Shown here: one piece after another, positions 11,121-22,421 of the stretch | How the letters are laid out: each line of letters starts with the position of its first letter | Numbering within the stretch: position 1 is the first letter of the stretch | Source of the DNA: Gandjariella thermophila | GTDB taxonomy: Bacteria; Actinomycetota; Actinomycetes; Mycobacteriales; Pseudonocardiaceae | Reading direction: 5' to 3' | Assembly (NCBI RefSeq): GCF_005405885.1 | Contig: NZ_BJFL01000002.1 | Span: forward strand, 124,001 to 188,000 | DNA: 64,000 nucleotides | Translations under genes and position numbers: made by a program | The notes under the pieces: generated by a model | What the model was told of the DNA's origin: nothing | The model's input: only the letters and a program-made list of their open reading frames with translations | Databases searched by the model: none

Positions 11121-12674
11121 TCAGGCGGAGCGCAGGGTGCGGATCGCGTCCAGGGTCTCCCGGACCGCCGGGAGCTGCCGGTATCCCGCGGACTCCCGGG
11201 CGAAGTCCTGGAGCCTGCGCAGCACCCGGCCGGAGCCGAGCTTCACGGCCGTGGGCAGCACGCCGCGGATCAGCTCGCAGGCGGCCTCCGGCTCCCCGGT
11301 GACCACCCTGGTGCGGGCCAGCCCGATCACGTCGAACACGCGGTTGCGCAGCTTGGACGGGTGCCGCAGGGTCAACGCCCGCTGGATGTGCTGCTCGGCG
11401 TAGCGGGCCTGCCTGGGGTCGTGCCGGGCCAGGTCACGCAGCCGGGCGCCGAGTACCCCTTCCAGTTCGGCCTCGTCGAAGGTGGCCAGCCAGTGCGGCT
11501 CGCCGACCGTGTCGCGCGCGGCGAAGCACTCCCGGGCCATCCCGACCGCCCTCTGGAACTCCTGTGACCGTCCCATCTGCGCGTACGCCCACGCCTCCCG
11601 GGTGTAGAGCACCGCGCGCAGCGTCGGCGTCGCGGTGCGCCGCGTGCCGTACTGGGCGAGCTGCACCAGTTCCAACCCGTCCTCGGGGCGGCCCAGGTCG
11701 AACATCTGCCGTGCCATGCCGGCCAGGCAGGCCGCGGCGAACGGGTCGTTGCGCCCCGCCTTGGCCATCCGCACCGCCAGCACGTAGTACCGCTGGGCGG
11801 TGTCGTGCAGCCCCGCGTCCCAGGACATGGTCGCCGCCACCTTGGACAGCTCCGCCCCGGCGAAGAAGGCGCGTTCCGTGGTCGGCCCGGGCGGTGCCCG
11901 GTGCAGCCGCTCGGCCAACTCGTTGAGCTGGCCGAGCACCGCCTTGCGGGCCAACCCCGCACCGGGACGGCTGCCCCAGTCCCGCAGGCCGTCCGTCACC
12001 TGCCGCAGCGCGGTCAGTTCGTCCTCGCTGATCGCCGTGCCACCCGACCACCTGGCCAGCGGCTGCAGCGGGCTGAGCCAGTGCTGCAGCGGTTCCACCA
12101 GGGCCGGCCCTACTGCCACCGCGGCCACTCCGCCGAGCGCCGCTCGTCTGCTGATCGCCAAGTCAGTCCTCGTCGTTTCCTCGGCCGAACGGGCAATACT
12201 CGGCGCGTCCCACGGCGCTCCGAGCACATCCTGGGCGGACCCGGCACCGGTCTGCGGCGGCTGTGCCGGCCCACGACGGTCGAACCACAACCGCTCCGGC
12301 GGGATGCCGAGCACGGCGGCGAAGTGCCGCAGCCGGTCCATCCGGTCGATCGGGTTCTCCCCGTTCTCGTACCGGCTGAGCTGTGCCTGGCTGATGCCCA
12401 GCCAGGTGGCCATGCGGTCCTGGGTGATCCGGTTGACGTGTTGCGGATGGTGTCGGTAGGCGGCGAGCAACGCCCCCATGTCGCGGTCGGCGAACGCCGA
12501 GGCGAACACCGGGTGATCCCAGAAGGATTCCGGTACCTCGGGCGGGCCGAAGACCTCCGACCTGGCGCTCCGGCGGCAGCGGTGGCACAGCCGGTCGGGA
12601 TTGTCGGCGGCGATCAACGCTCCGCACGGGCAGGCACGCCTTGCCTTGGACCTCGTTAATCCGATCGATCCCAT
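11121..12674 (-). CDS. XRE-family regulator with TPR-like C-terminal region
   Basis: 517 residues. A small Cys cluster (Cys15, 17, 30, 33, a possible zinc ribbon) precedes a Cro/C1-type helix-turn-helix (about residues 78-130, with TQDRMATWLGISQAQLSRYE). A short hydrophobic stretch SRRAALGGVAAVAV follows, then about 330 residues of alpha-helical repeats rich in Ala/Leu/Arg that look like TPRs. This architecture is common in actinomycete regulators of unknown ligand. ATG 12674 is chosen because a TACAAT box (12705-12710) lies about 30 nt upstream; longer in-frame versions would start inside or before that box. The gene is followed by the SLOG-like gene and is divergent from the 12917 gene. Confidence 0.8.
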   Translation of the reverse strand: MGSIGLTRSKARRACPCGALIAADNPDRLCHRCRRSARSEVFGPPEVPESFWDHPVFASAFADRDMGALLAAYRHHPQHVNRITQDRMATWLGISQAQLSRYENGENPIDRMDRLRHFAAVLGIPPERLWFDRRGPAQPPQTGAGSAQDVLGAPWDAPSIARSAEETTRTDLAISRRAALGGVAAVAVGPALVEPLQHWLSPLQPLARWSGGTAISEDELTALRQVTDGLRDWGSRPGAGLARKAVLGQLNELAERLHRAPPGPTTERAFFAGAELSKVAATMSWDAGLHDTAQRYYVLAVRMAKAGRNDPFAAACLAGMARQMFDLGRPEDGLELVQLAQYGTRRTATPTLRAVLYTREAWAYAQMGRSQEFQRAVGMARECFAARDTVGEPHWLATFDEAELEGVLGARLRDLARHDPRQARYAEQHIQRALTLRHPSKLRNRVFDVIGLARTRVVTGEPEAACELIRGVLPTAVKLGSGRVLRRLQDFARESAGYRQLPAVRETLDAIRTLRSA

Positions 12675-12704
12675 GGCATCGCCCCCGTCACTGAGCGTAA
12701 CTTT

Positions 12705-12710
12705 ATTGTA
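12705..12710 (-). promoter_or_regulatory. -10 box of the XRE/TPR gene
   Basis: TACAAT on the minus strand sits in an unusually AT-rich patch (12697-12713) of an otherwise GC-rich region. The start site would be near 12698, giving a leader of about 25 nt before ATG 12674. Confidence 0.5.
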
Positions 12711-12916
12711 ATCGCCGGTGACGGAAAGTCCATGCATCCCGTGCATAAAGGCCGGCCCGATCGGGTTATTCGCAATGCGCCGACCGGATCGCCCGCACCC
12801 GTCCCGCGCGTGGTAGCCAAGGCGGTGCGTAGCGGAAGCTGCACGCACGGTCGCCGCGAAGACCTCACCGGCGATCCGTACCGCACACCCGACCACCGAC
12901 GGGGGAGGGCTCCGCG

Positions 12917-13396
12917 ATGGGAAGCACGCAGAGTTCAACGGACAGCGCCGTGGCCGCCGCCGATCGCGGTTTCGACCGGGCGCTGGGCAGCGCCGCCGCC
13001 GGTTACCGGCTGCTCGGCTGGTCCGTGGTCGTCGCCGAGCACGGCATCTTCCTGGAACTCGGACCTACCGCGATCGCGGTGGCCATGCCGGGCAGGGCCG
13101 GCTCCCGGGTGCTCGCCGACCTGAAGTCCCGCATGCTGGCCGGGCCCACCCTGGTCATTCCGGGTCCGCAGGAGCGGTGGGTGTTCCTGGCCGAGCTGGT
13201 CGCGCTGCTGCCCACCCAGTTGCAGGCGCCCGCGGACGTGCAGCTTGTCCGGCCGCCGCACCGGGTGGTGCTGCCACCGACGCTGACCCAGCACGGGCCG
13301 GTGCGCTGGGCCAATCCGCCGTCCGCGGCGCGGCACTGGCTGCCCCCGTTCACCGCGGTGATCGCGCTGGCCAGGGCGATGGCGTCGGGCGATTAG
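12917..13396 (+). CDS. conserved-looking hypothetical protein
   Basis: 159 residues, no signal peptide or clear membrane helix, not recognised. The ATG is preceded by GGGGGAGGG (12901-12909), a strong ribosome-binding site, and codon use is like the neighbours. The region around residues 20-75 (YRLLGWSVVVAEHGIFLEL then AIAVAMPG) looks like an alpha/beta domain. It ends with RWANPPSAARHWLPPF. It is divergent from the XRE/TPR regulator, which may control it. Confidence 0.65.
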   Translation: MGSTQSSTDSAVAAADRGFDRALGSAAAGYRLLGWSVVVAEHGIFLELGPTAIAVAMPGRAGSRVLADLKSRMLAGPTLVIPGPQERWVFLAELVALLPTQLQAPADVQLVRPPHRVVLPPTLTQHGPVRWANPPSAARHWLPPFTAVIALARAMASGD

Positions 13397-13494
13397 CCGC
13401 GGGCACCAACCTCGTTGCCGGAGCCCGTGCCGGTGGCGGCGCCGAGGCGCGTGCCCGGCCGACCGCACGGCGCGGGCGCTGCGACACTCCCCGC

Positions 13495-13821
13495 ATGGCC
13501 GTTGTCCTGTTGCTGGGCGCGATCGTCGCGGAGGTGGTCGGCACGCTGTCGCTGCGCGCCTCCTCCGGGTTCAGCCGGCTGTGGCCGAGCGTGGTGACCG
13601 TGGTCGGCTACGCGGTCGCCTTCGTGCTGCTCGCCAGGACGTTGCGCACGCTCAACGTCGGACCCGTCTACGCGATCTGGTCCGGGCTGGGCACCACGGG
13701 GGCGTTCATCGGCGGCGCCATCCTGTACGGCGAGCCGGTGCGCCCGCTCACCGTGATCGGTGCCGTGCTCGTGGTCGGCGGCGTGGCGCTGATCTACCTG
13801 GGCGGCGGAACGACGCATTGA
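13495..13821 (+). CDS. small multidrug resistance (SMR) family transporter
   Basis: 108 residues with four predicted membrane helices, the exact SMR architecture. The conserved membrane glutamate lies in the first helix (AEVVGTLSLRAS, about residue 11). Helix 4 ends in VGGVALIYLGGG. EmrE-type proteins export cationic compounds by proton antiport as dimers. Only one subunit gene is present, so it probably forms a homodimer. A hairpin terminator follows. Confidence 0.92.
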   Translation: MAVVLLLGAIVAEVVGTLSLRASSGFSRLWPSVVTVVGYAVAFVLLARTLRTLNVGPVYAIWSGLGTTGAFIGGAILYGEPVRPLTVIGAVLVVGGVALIYLGGGTTH

Positions 13822-13838
13822 CCGCGCCCGGTACCGCA

Positions 13839-13856
13839 CGGAAGGCTGCCCTTCCG
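13839..13856 (+). terminator. terminator after the SMR gene
   Basis: Perfect 7-bp stem CGGAAGG / CCTTCCG with a CTGC loop, 17 nt after the SMR stop codon. Confidence 0.6.
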
Positions 13857-13862
13857 AACGAG

Positions 13863-13878
13863 TGTGATCTAGCGCACT
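13863..13878 (+). promoter_or_regulatory. candidate CRP/FNR-type operator
   Basis: TGTGATCTAGCGCACT resembles the actinobacterial CRP/GlxR consensus TGTGA-N6-TCACA: the left half-site is exact, three of five positions match on the right, and the centre reads ATCTAGC. It lies about 85-100 nt before the Rieske lipoprotein start and about 30 nt upstream of a possible TTGAAC -35 element (13898-13903). Confidence 0.45.
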
Positions 13879-13962
13879 GTGCCGCGCATTCGGGTGATTG
13901 AACCGCTCGCGCCTCCCAAACGAGATACAGGTGACGTCATCCGTTCGTCCCAGGGAGGCACG

Positions 13963-14487
13963 TTGAGCACCCCGGAGTCCACGGAGTCCACCAGCCCCGC
14001 CGCGTCCCGGCGCCAGGTGTTGTGCGGTGTCGCCATCGGCCTGCTCGCGCCCGGCGCGCTCGTCGCCTGCAGTTCCCGCGAAGGCGGAGCATCCGGCCAG
14101 ACATCCGGCCAGAGCGGCGGCGGCTCGTCCGCGTCCGGCGGTTCCACCGGTCAGTCCGGCCAGTCCGGCGCGCCCGGCGGCGCGGCGGCGGGCGGGGCCC
14201 TCGCCAAGCTCGCCGACGTGCCGGTCGGCGGCGGCAAGGTGGTCAACCAGGCCGACGGCAGCAAGGTGCTGATCGTGCGGCCGGCCGCGAACGAGGTCAA
14301 GGCGTTCAACGCGGCATGCCCGCACGTCGGCATCACCGTCAACCCGCCGCAGGGCAAGACGATCACCTGTCCCGGGCACGGCAGCCAGTTCGACACCGCC
14401 ACCGGATCGCTGAAGAAGGGCCCCGCGACGCGGGGGCTGACCGCGATCCCGGTGAAGATCGAGGGCCAGGAGATCGTGACGGCCTGA
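13963..14487 (+). CDS. Tat-exported Rieske [2Fe-2S] lipoprotein
   Basis: 174 residues. The N-terminal [10 protein letters not shown] with a hydrophobic stretch and the lipobox LVAC (Cys36) predict Tat export and lipid anchoring. A Ser/Gly linker follows (about residues 37-75), then a compact Rieske domain with CPH (Cys119, His121) and CPGH (Cys136, His139) as cluster ligands. It is probably an electron carrier or redox sensor on the outer face of the membrane; the partner is unknown. TTG 13963 is chosen because GGGAGG ends 4 nt upstream and the Tat motif then sits at the right distance. Earlier in-frame ATG 13879 has no ribosome-binding site. Confidence 0.85.
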   Translation: MSTPESTESTSPAASRRQVLCGVAIGLLAPGALVACSSREGGASGQTSGQSGGGSSASGGSTGQSGQSGAPGGAAAGGALAKLADVPVGGGKVVNQADGSKVLIVRPAANEVKAFNAACPHVGITVNPPQGKTITCPGHGSQFDTATGSLKKGPATRGLTAIPVKIEGQEIVTA

Positions 14488-14523
14488 CAGCCTGACGGCC
14501 GCCGACGCCCCGACGTACGGCGC

Positions 14524-14576
14524 TCAGCGCGCCCGACGCCCGGCCCGCGACAGGCCCCAGGCGCCGGGCGCGCTGA
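14524..14576. terminator. long hairpin between the Rieske gene and uvrC
   Basis: TCAGCGCGCCCG (14524-14535) is perfectly complementary to CGGGCGCGCTGA (14565-14576). Four further pairs form after one mismatch. A 12-bp GC stem is a strong terminator candidate. Confidence 0.65.
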
Positions 14577-14661
14577 ACGCCGCCCGGCACCGGACGGCGG
14601 GACCGTCCGCCGGCTCCGCGGGGGAGCACCCGCCACCGATCGAGATGACGGTGCCGCGCCG

Positions 14662-14667
14662 TACGCT
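14662..14667 (+). promoter_or_regulatory. -10 box for uvrC (leaderless)
   Basis: TACGCT ends 7 nt before GTG 14675. This supports that GTG, not the in-frame ATG 14645, as the uvrC start on a leaderless mRNA. Confidence 0.5.
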
Positions 14668-14674
14668 TGCGAAC

Positions 14675-16732
14675 GTGGCCGATCCGTCCACCTACCGCCC
14701 CGCACCCGGCACCATCCCGGACGCCCCTGGCGTGTACCGATTCCGCGACGCGGGCGGCCGGGTGATCTACGTCGGCAAGGCGAAGAGCCTGCGCAGCCGC
14801 CTGTCGTCGTACTTCGCCGACCTCGCCACCCTGCACCCGCGCACCCGGCAGATGGTGACCACGGCGGCCGGCGTCGAGTGGACCGTGGTGACCACCGAGG
14901 TCGAGGCGCTGCAGCTGGAGTACTCCTGGATCAAGGAGTTCAACCCCCGGTTCAACGTGCGGTACCGGGACGACAAGTCCTACCCGGTGCTCGCGGTCAC
15001 GCTGCATGAGGAGATCCCGCGGCTGCATGTCTACCGGGGCCCGCGTCGCAGGGGCGTGCGCTACTTCGGCCCGTACGCGCACGCCTGGGCCATCCGGGAG
15101 ACCCTCGATCTGCTGCTCCGGGTGTTCCCCGCGCGCACCTGCTCCACCGGCGTCTACCGGCGGCACCAGCAGATCGGCCGGCCCTGCCTGCTCGGCTACA
15201 TCGACAAGTGTTCCGCGCCGTGTGTCGGCCGGGTCAGCGCCGAGGAGCACCGGCGCATCGTCGAGGACTTCTGCGACTTCCTTTCCGGCCGCACCGACGC
15301 CATGGTGCGCCGGCTGGAGCGGGAGATGACCGAGGCCTCCGAGCGGTTGGAGTTCGAGCGGGCCGCGCGGCTGCGGGACGATCTGGGCGCGCTGCGCCGG
15401 GCGATGGAGAAGCAGGCCGTGGTGCTCGGCGACGGCACCGACGCGGACGTGGTCGCCTTCGCCCAGGACGAGCTGGAGGCCGCGGTCCAGGTGTTCCACG
15501 TGCGCGGCGGCCGGGTGCGCGGCCAGCGTGGCTGGGTGATCGACAAGGTGGAGGACGTCGACGTGGCCGGGCTGGTCGCGCAGTTCCTCACCCAGTTCTA
15601 CGGCGAGCAGGCCGACCTGGCCGCGCAGTCCGAGCACGCGGGCGGCGGTTCCCCGGTGCCGCGCGAGGTGCTCGTCCCGGAACTGCCCGAGGACACCGAC
15701 ACGCTCAGCGACTGGCTGTCCGAGCTGCGCGGGTCCCGGGTGCGGCTGCGGGTGCCGCAGCGTGGCGACAAGCGGGCGCTGATGGAGACCGTGGAGCGCA
15801 ACGCCAAGGAGGCGTTCGCCCAGCACAAGCTGCGCCGTGCCGGGGACCTCACCGCCCGCTCCGCCGCGTTGCAGGAGCTGCAGGACTCCCTCGGCCTGGC
15901 CACCGCCCCGCTGCGGATCGAGTGCGTCGACGTCAGCCACGTGCAGGGCAGCGACGTGGTCGCCTCCCTGGTGGTCTTCGAGGACGGGCTGCCGCGCAAG
16001 TCGGAGTACCGCCGGTTCGCCATCCGGGAGGGCGCGCAGCGCGGCGACGTCGGCTCGGTCGCCGAGGTAGTACGCCGCCGGTTCACCGCCTACCTGCGGG
16101 AGACCGGCCGCGCCGGCCACGGGAACGGCAACGGCTCGACCCCACCGCAGGGCCACGGCGCCGCCGAGCAGCGGGCCGGGATCGATCCGGAGACCGGCCG
16201 CCCGCGCAAGTTCGCCTACCCGCCGAACCTGCTGGTGATCGACGGAGGCGCGGCACAGGTGGCAGCCGCCGACGAGGTGCTCGCCGAACTGGGCGTCACC
16301 GACGTGGCCGTGGCGGGGCTGGCCAAGCGGCTGGAGGAGGTGTGGCTGCCCGCGGAACCCGAGCCGATGATCCTGCCGCGCACCAGCGAGGCGCTCTACC
16401 TGCTGCAGCGGGTGCGGGACGAGGCGCACCGCTTCGCCATCAGCTACCACCGGCAGAAGCGGTCGCGGCGGCTGACCAGCTCCGCGCTGGACGACGTGCC
16501 CGGGCTCGGGCAGACCCGCAAGGCCGCACTGCTCAAGCACTTCGGGTCGCTGCGCCGGTTGCGCGAGGCTAGCGTCGAGGAGATCAGCGAGGTGCCGGGG
16601 GTGGGCCGGCGCACCGCCGAGGTCGTGCACGCCAGCCTGGCGGGTGGGGCCGCCGGGCGGACGGGGGACGACGGAGGAGAGTTCAATGAGCCTGTCCAGT
16701 CGCGGCACCGCGGTGACCACGGCGCACGCTGA
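14675..16732 (+). CDS. uvrC: excinuclease ABC subunit C
   Basis: Nucleotide-excision-repair nuclease that makes both incisions once loaded by UvrAB. The 685 residues show a GIY-YIG domain (PDAPGVYRF then [14 protein letters not shown], about residues 12-40), a UVR motif ([15 protein letters not shown], about 223-240), the RNase H-like UvrC endonuclease domain ([16 protein letters not shown], about 415) and C-terminal helix-hairpin-helix motifs ([18 protein letters not shown]). GTG 14675 gives the expected N-terminus [11 protein letters not shown]. It heads the conserved uvrC-rapZ-yvcK-whiA block. Confidence 0.95.
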   Translation: MADPSTYRPAPGTIPDAPGVYRFRDAGGRVIYVGKAKSLRSRLSSYFADLATLHPRTRQMVTTAAGVEWTVVTTEVEALQLEYSWIKEFNPRFNVRYRDDKSYPVLAVTLHEEIPRLHVYRGPRRRGVRYFGPYAHAWAIRETLDLLLRVFPARTCSTGVYRRHQQIGRPCLLGYIDKCSAPCVGRVSAEEHRRIVEDFCDFLSGRTDAMVRRLEREMTEASERLEFERAARLRDDLGALRRAMEKQAVVLGDGTDADVVAFAQDELEAAVQVFHVRGGRVRGQRGWVIDKVEDVDVAGLVAQFLTQFYGEQADLAAQSEHAGGGSPVPREVLVPELPEDTDTLSDWLSELRGSRVRLRVPQRGDKRALMETVERNAKEAFAQHKLRRAGDLTARSAALQELQDSLGLATAPLRIECVDVSHVQGSDVVASLVVFEDGLPRKSEYRRFAIREGAQRGDVGSVAEVVRRRFTAYLRETGRAGHGNGNGSTPPQGHGAAEQRAGIDPETGRPRKFAYPPNLLVIDGGAAQVAAADEVLAELGVTDVAVAGLAKRLEEVWLPAEPEPMILPRTSEALYLLQRVRDEAHRFAISYHRQKRSRRLTSSALDDVPGLGQTRKAALLKHFGSLRRLREASVEEISEVPGVGRRTAEVVHASLAGGAAGRTGDDGGEFNEPVQSRHRGDHGAR

Positions 16733-16849
16733 CGCCGTCAGGCTCGCGGCCGGGGGCGGCGGGGGCGGCTCCCGCTGACGTGACCGAGCGCGTGTGGCGC
16801 TCCGGCTGACACGGTCGCGGTGCGCGCACGCGGGGAGAGGGAGAGCGAC

Positions 16850-17755
16850 GTGAGCAACAGCGCCGAGGCGCAGAGATCCGGTACCGGCAAGTCCGGCATC
16901 GAGGTCGCCGTGGTCACCGGCCTGTCCGGCGCCGGCCGCAGCACCGCGGCCAAGTGCCTGGAGGACCTGGGCTGGTTCGTGGTGGACAACCTGCCGCCCG
17001 AGCTGATCGCCACCATGGTGGAACTCGGCGCCCAGGCCCGCGGCGTGATCACGCGGGTGGCGGTGGTGATGGATGTGCGCAGCCGGGCGTTCACCGACGA
17101 CCTGGCCTCGGTGATCAAGGATCTGGACGCCCGGGGCTACAAGCCCAGGGTGCTGTTCCTGGAGGCCACCGACGAGGTGCTGGTCCGCCGGTTCGAGCAG
17201 GTGCGGCGCAGCCACCCGCTGCAGGGCGACGGCCGGCTGGTGGACGGCATCAAGGCGGAGCGGCACCTGCTCGGGCCGCTGCGCGAGCACGCCGACCTGG
17301 TGCTGGACACCACCGGGCTGTCCGTGCACCAGCTGCGCGCCAAGATCGAGGACGCGTTCGGCACCGAGACCTCCGCGCGGACCCGCGTCACCGTGCTGTC
17401 CTTCGGCTACAAGTACGGCCTGCCGATGGACGCCGACCTGGTGATGGACGTGCGGTTCCTGCCCAACCCGTTCTGGATCCCGGAGCTGCGCGAGCAGACC
17501 GGGCTGGACAGCGACGTGCGCAACTACGTGCTTGGGCAGGAGGGCGCCGAGGAGTTCCTGGACCGCTACCACGATCTGCTGCGCCTGATCGGCACCGGGT
17601 ACCGCCGGGAGGGCAAGCGGTACCTCACGCTCGCGGTGGGCTGCACCGGCGGCAAGCATCGCAGCGTGGCGATCTCCGAGGAACTGGCCGGGCGGTTGGC
17701 CAACGAGGACGGCATGGCGGTGAAGGTCGTCCACCGGGACCTGGGGCGCGAGTGA
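16850..17755 (+). CDS. rapZ: RapZ-family nucleotide-binding protein
   Basis: 301 residues with a P-loop GLSGAGRS near residue 24 and the C-terminal RapZ signature CTGGKHRSV (about 264). In E. coli RapZ controls glucosamine-6-phosphate synthase RNA decay. In Gram-positive bacteria the homologue (YvcJ) is a nucleotide-binding protein of less certain function, so the role here is inferred. GTG 16850 has a GGGGAGAGGGAGAG ribosome-binding region. The stop overlaps the yvcK start (GTGA). Confidence 0.92.
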   Translation: MSNSAEAQRSGTGKSGIEVAVVTGLSGAGRSTAAKCLEDLGWFVVDNLPPELIATMVELGAQARGVITRVAVVMDVRSRAFTDDLASVIKDLDARGYKPRVLFLEATDEVLVRRFEQVRRSHPLQGDGRLVDGIKAERHLLGPLREHADLVLDTTGLSVHQLRAKIEDAFGTETSARTRVTVLSFGYKYGLPMDADLVMDVRFLPNPFWIPELREQTGLDSDVRNYVLGQEGAEEFLDRYHDLLRLIGTGYRREGKRYLTLAVGCTGGKHRSVAISEELAGRLANEDGMAVKVVHRDLGRE

Positions 17756-18813
17756 CGGAGACGAAGGAACGGCCCGCCGGGGAACGCCCGCTGCGCGCGG
17801 TCGCCCTCGGCGGCGGGCACGGACTGCAGGCGACGCTCGGCGCGCTGCGCCGGATCACTTCGGACGTCACCGCGGTGGTCACCGTGGCCGACGACGGCGG
17901 CTCCTCCGGCCGGCTGCGCCGGGAACTGGGTCTGCTGCCGCCCGGCGACCTGCGCAAGGCGCTCGCCGCGCTGGCCGACGGCGCCGGTGACGGGCTGTGG
18001 ACCAGGCTGTTCGAGCACCGCTTCGGCGGCACCGGCGCGCTGGCCGGGCACGCGATCGGCAACCTGGTGCTGGCCGGGCTGCTGGAGGTGCTCGGCGACC
18101 CGGTGGCCGTGCTGGCCGAGGCCGCCCGCCTGCTCGGCGTGCGCGGGCGGGTACTGCCAATGTGCCTGGAACCGCTGGACATCGAGGCGGACGTGGTCGG
18201 CCTGGACGAGGATCCCTCGGCGGTGCGCCGGATCCGCGGCCAGGTCGCGGTGGCGACCACCCCCGGGCGGGTGAAAAGGATCAGAGTGCACACCACCGGG
18301 TGGCCCGGCGAACCGCCGACCGCGTGTCCGGAGGCGGTCCGGGCGGTGCTGGACGCCGACGTGGTATTGCTGGGACCCGGCTCGTGGTTCACCAGCGTGC
18401 TCCCGCACCTGCTGGTTCCCGAGCTGCACGAGGCGATCGTGAAGACCTCGGCCCGCCGGGTCGTGGTGCTCAACCTCGTACCGCAACCCGGGGAGACGGC
18501 CGGCTTCTCCCCCGAGCGGCACCTGGACGTACTCTGCGAGCACGCACCGCACCTGCGGGTGGAGGCGGTCGTCGCCGACGTCGACTCGGTGCCCACCCCG
18601 GACCGGCTCCGGAGGGCCGCCGAGGCGCTCGGCGCCCGGGCGCACCTGGCCAGGATCGCGGCGCGAGGGGCCCCGGAGCGGCACGATCCGGACGCGCTCG
18701 CGGACTGCCTGCGCCGCGCGCTCGGTGCGCCGCGCGGCCGGGACGGCGAGGTGGGCACCGGAACGCCCACCAGCACTGAATGGGAAGGGGGAGGCGAGCA
18801 ACCGTGGCGATGA
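17752..18813 (+). CDS. yvcK: gluconeogenesis factor YvcK/CuvA-like
   Basis: 353-residue member of the CofD/YvcK family. The N-terminal [13 protein letters not shown] and [14 protein letters not shown] bind UDP-sugars in characterised homologues, which are needed for growth on gluconeogenic carbon and for cell-wall precursor balance. [10 protein letters not shown] and [16 protein letters not shown] also match the family. It is coupled to rapZ by a GTGA overlap and overlaps the whiA start by 10 nt, the conserved actinobacterial arrangement. Confidence 0.92.
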   Translation: MTETKERPAGERPLRAVALGGGHGLQATLGALRRITSDVTAVVTVADDGGSSGRLRRELGLLPPGDLRKALAALADGAGDGLWTRLFEHRFGGTGALAGHAIGNLVLAGLLEVLGDPVAVLAEAARLLGVRGRVLPMCLEPLDIEADVVGLDEDPSAVRRIRGQVAVATTPGRVKRIRVHTTGWPGEPPTACPEAVRAVLDADVVLLGPGSWFTSVLPHLLVPELHEAIVKTSARRVVVLNLVPQPGETAGFSPERHLDVLCEHAPHLRVEAVVADVDSVPTPDRLRRAAEALGARAHLARIAARGAPERHDPDALADCLRRALGAPRGRDGEVGTGTPTSTEWEGGGEQPWR

Positions 18814-19790
18814 CCGCGGCGGTCAAGGACGAGCTCAGTCGCCTGACCGTGTCGAAGACCTGCTGCCGCCGGGCTGAGGTCGCCTCGCTGCTCCGGTTCG
18901 CCGGCGGCCTGCACATCGTGGCGGGCAAGGTCGTGGTCGAGGCCGAGGTGGACACCGGCTCGGCCGCGCGCCGGCTGCGCAAGGAGATCCACGAGCTGTT
19001 CGGCCACCACTCGGACGTGCACCTGATCACCTCGGGCGGGCTGCGCAAAGGCACCCGCTACGTGGTCCGGGTGGTCCGCGACGGCGAGGGCCTGGCCCGG
19101 CAGACCGGTCTGCTGGACCCGAGAGGCCGGCCGGTGCGCGGACTACCCGCCCCGGTCGTCTCCGGCGGGGTGTGCGACGCCGAGGCCGCGTGGCGCGGCG
19201 CGTTCCTCGCGCACGGCTCGCTCACCGAGCCCGGCCGGTCGTCGTCCCTGGAGGTCACCTGCCCCGGTCCCGAGGCGGCGCTGGCGCTGGTCGGCGCGGC
19301 CCGCCGGATGGGCATCCAGGCCAAGTCCCGCGAGGTGCGCGGCGCCGACCGGGTGGTGGTCCGGGACGGTGACGCGATCGGCGCGATGCTCACCCGCCTC
19401 GGCGCCCACTCCAGCGTGCTGGCCTGGGAGGAGCGCCGGATGCGCCGCGAGGTGCGGGCCACCGCCAACCGGTTGGCCAACTTCGACGACGCCAACCTGC
19501 GCCGCTCCGCGCGCGCCGCGGTGGCCGCCGCGGCCCGGGTGGAGCGCGCCCTGGAGATCCTCGGCGCGGACGCCCCCGAGCATCTCTCCGCCGCCGGCCG
19601 GCTCCGGCTCACTCACCGCCAGGCGTCCCTGGAGGAACTCGGCCAGCTCGCCGAGCCGCAGATGACCAAGGATGCGGTGGCCGGCCGGATCCGCCGGCTG
19701 CTCGCCATGGCGGACAAGCGGGCCCGGGAGTTGGGCGTGCCGGACACCGAGTCCGCCGTCACCGCCGAGATGCTCGAAGCGGAGGCCTGA
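18804..19790 (+). CDS. whiA: WhiA sporulation/division regulator
   Basis: 328-residue DNA-binding protein. It has an N-terminal LAGLIDADG-like fold ([29 protein letters not shown]) and a C-terminal helix-turn-helix ([28 protein letters not shown] split over about residues 270-300). In Streptomyces WhiA co-activates division genes with WhiB; it is conserved even in non-sporulating actinobacteria. GTG 18804 has GGGGGAGGCGAG about 6 nt upstream; ATG 18810, overlapping the yvcK stop, is an equal alternative. Confidence 0.94.
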   Translation: MAMTAAVKDELSRLTVSKTCCRRAEVASLLRFAGGLHIVAGKVVVEAEVDTGSAARRLRKEIHELFGHHSDVHLITSGGLRKGTRYVVRVVRDGEGLARQTGLLDPRGRPVRGLPAPVVSGGVCDAEAAWRGAFLAHGSLTEPGRSSSLEVTCPGPEAALALVGAARRMGIQAKSREVRGADRVVVRDGDAIGAMLTRLGAHSSVLAWEERRMRREVRATANRLANFDDANLRRSARAAVAAAARVERALEILGADAPEHLSAAGRLRLTHRQASLEELGQLAEPQMTKDAVAGRIRRLLAMADKRARELGVPDTESAVTAEMLEAEA

Positions 19791-19862
19791 GCAGCAGCCC
19801 GTGTCGCCGTCGCGTGCGACCAGGCGGGAGCCTGCCGCCCCACCACCGGCGACGCGTGCCGA

Positions 19863-19881
19863 CCGCCCGGCTACCGGGCGG
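19863..19881 (+). terminator. hairpin after whiA
   Basis: CCGCCCGG-CTA-CCGGGCGG is a perfect 8-bp stem with a 3-nt loop, 72 nt after the whiA stop. Confidence 0.6.
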
Positions 19882-20040
19882 CGACGGCGGCCCGAGAGGC
19901 GGCCCACGCGGCGGCCGCGGACCGCGAGCGCCCGGCGGGCCGGCTGGCCACCGAACGTGGCAGGACGCGGCCGGGGAAGGTCCGTTCGGCGGCACCGGAC
20001 CGGGCGCTGACCTGGTTCGATTCAGGAAACCGTCGGCCCC

Positions 20041-21152
<1,112 letters not shown>

Positions 21153-21187
21153 GCGGCCTCGGCGACGTTGGTGGGGAGTAGGACACC

Positions 21188-22393
21188 GTGAAGACGCTCG
21201 ACGACCTGCTGTCGGACGGCGTTCGGGGTCGGCGCGTGCTGGTACGCGCCGACCTCAACGTCCCGCTGGACGGCACGACGATCACCGATGACGGCCGGGT
21301 GCGCGCCTCGCTGCCCACCCTGAAGGCGCTCACCGAGGCGGGCGCCCGGGTGGTGGTGGCCGCGCACCTCGGCCGGCCCAAGGGGGAGCACGACGCGCGC
21401 TACTCCCTGGGGCCAGTGGCCGCCCGGCTGGGTGAGCTGCTCGGCGCCCCGGTCACGCTGGCCAGCGACGTGGTCGGCAGCTCGGCCCGAACCACCGTCG
21501 GCGCCCAGGACGAGGGCTCGGTGGTGCTGCTGGAGAACGTCCGCTTCGACCCTCGGGAGACCAGCAAGGACGGCGCCGAGCGAGGCGAGCTGGCGGACGA
21601 GCTTGCCGCGCTGGTCGGCCGGGACGGCGCGTTCGTCTCCGACGGCTTCGGCGTGGTGCACCGCAAGCAGGCATCCGTCTACGACGTTGCCCACCGGCTG
21701 CCCCGGTACGCCGGCCGGCTGGTGCTCGCCGAGGTCGAGGTGCTCCGGACGCTCACCGGCGACCCGAAGCGGCCCTACGTGGTGGTGCTCGGCGGCGCCA
21801 AGGTGTCCGACAAGCTCGGCGTGATCGCCAACCTGCTGACCAAGGTGGACCGGTTGCTCATCGGCGGCGGCATGGCCTACACCTTCCTCAAGGCCAAGGG
21901 CTACGAGGTCGGGAAGTCGCTGCTGCAATCCGACCAGCTCGACCAGGTTGCCGGGTTCCTCGCCGAGGCGGAGAAGCGCGGCGTCGAGCTGGTGCTGCCG
22001 GTCGACGTGCTGGCGGCCACCGAGTTCGCCGCGGACGCCCCGCACGAGGTGGTCGCGGTGGACGCCATCCCGGCCGACCGGCAGGGCCTGGACATCGGCC
22101 CGGACACCCGCAAGCTGTTCGCGGACAAGCTGGCCGACGCGGCCACGGTGTTCTGGAACGGCCCGATGGGCGTGTTCGAGTTCGCCGCGTTCGCCGGCGG
22201 CACCAGGGCGGTCGCCGAGGCCATCCTGGCCTCCCCGGCGTTCAGCGTGGTCGGCGGAGGCGACTCGGCCGCCGCGGTGCGCGCGCTGGGCCTGCCCGAG
22301 GACCGCTTCTCGCACATCTCCACCGGCGGTGGCGCGTCCCTGGAGTTCCTGGAGGGCAAGGACCTGCCCGGCGTCACGGTGCTGGAGTCCTGA
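21188..22393 (+). CDS. pgk: phosphoglycerate kinase
   Basis: Makes ATP from 1,3-bisphosphoglycerate. It has 401 residues, two Rossmann-like lobes. Motifs are [13 protein letters not shown] (about residue 18), [16 protein letters not shown] and the nucleotide-binding [10 protein letters not shown] (about 198), with [11 protein letters not shown] near the C-terminus. The GTG start follows GGGGAGTAGG. It is co-transcribed with gap and tpiA. Confidence 0.97.
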   Translation: MKTLDDLLSDGVRGRRVLVRADLNVPLDGTTITDDGRVRASLPTLKALTEAGARVVVAAHLGRPKGEHDARYSLGPVAARLGELLGAPVTLASDVVGSSARTTVGAQDEGSVVLLENVRFDPRETSKDGAERGELADELAALVGRDGAFVSDGFGVVHRKQASVYDVAHRLPRYAGRLVLAEVEVLRTLTGDPKRPYVVVLGGAKVSDKLGVIANLLTKVDRLLIGGGMAYTFLKAKGYEVGKSLLQSDQLDQVAGFLAEAEKRGVELVLPVDVLAATEFAADAPHEVVAVDAIPADRQGLDIGPDTRKLFADKLADAATVFWNGPMGVFEFAAFAGGTRAVAEAILASPAFSVVGGGDSAAAVRALGLPEDRFSHISTGGGASLEFLEGKDLPGVTVLES

Positions 22394-22421
22394 CCGCCCG
22401 CGTACCACGGAAGGAGCCCCG

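Noticed and set aside
14363-17734. 1123-codon antisense open frame over uvrC and rapZ
   Set aside because: It has His/Gln/Arg/Gly-rich low-complexity translation with no domain and is antisense to two clear genes. It is a GC-skew shadow.
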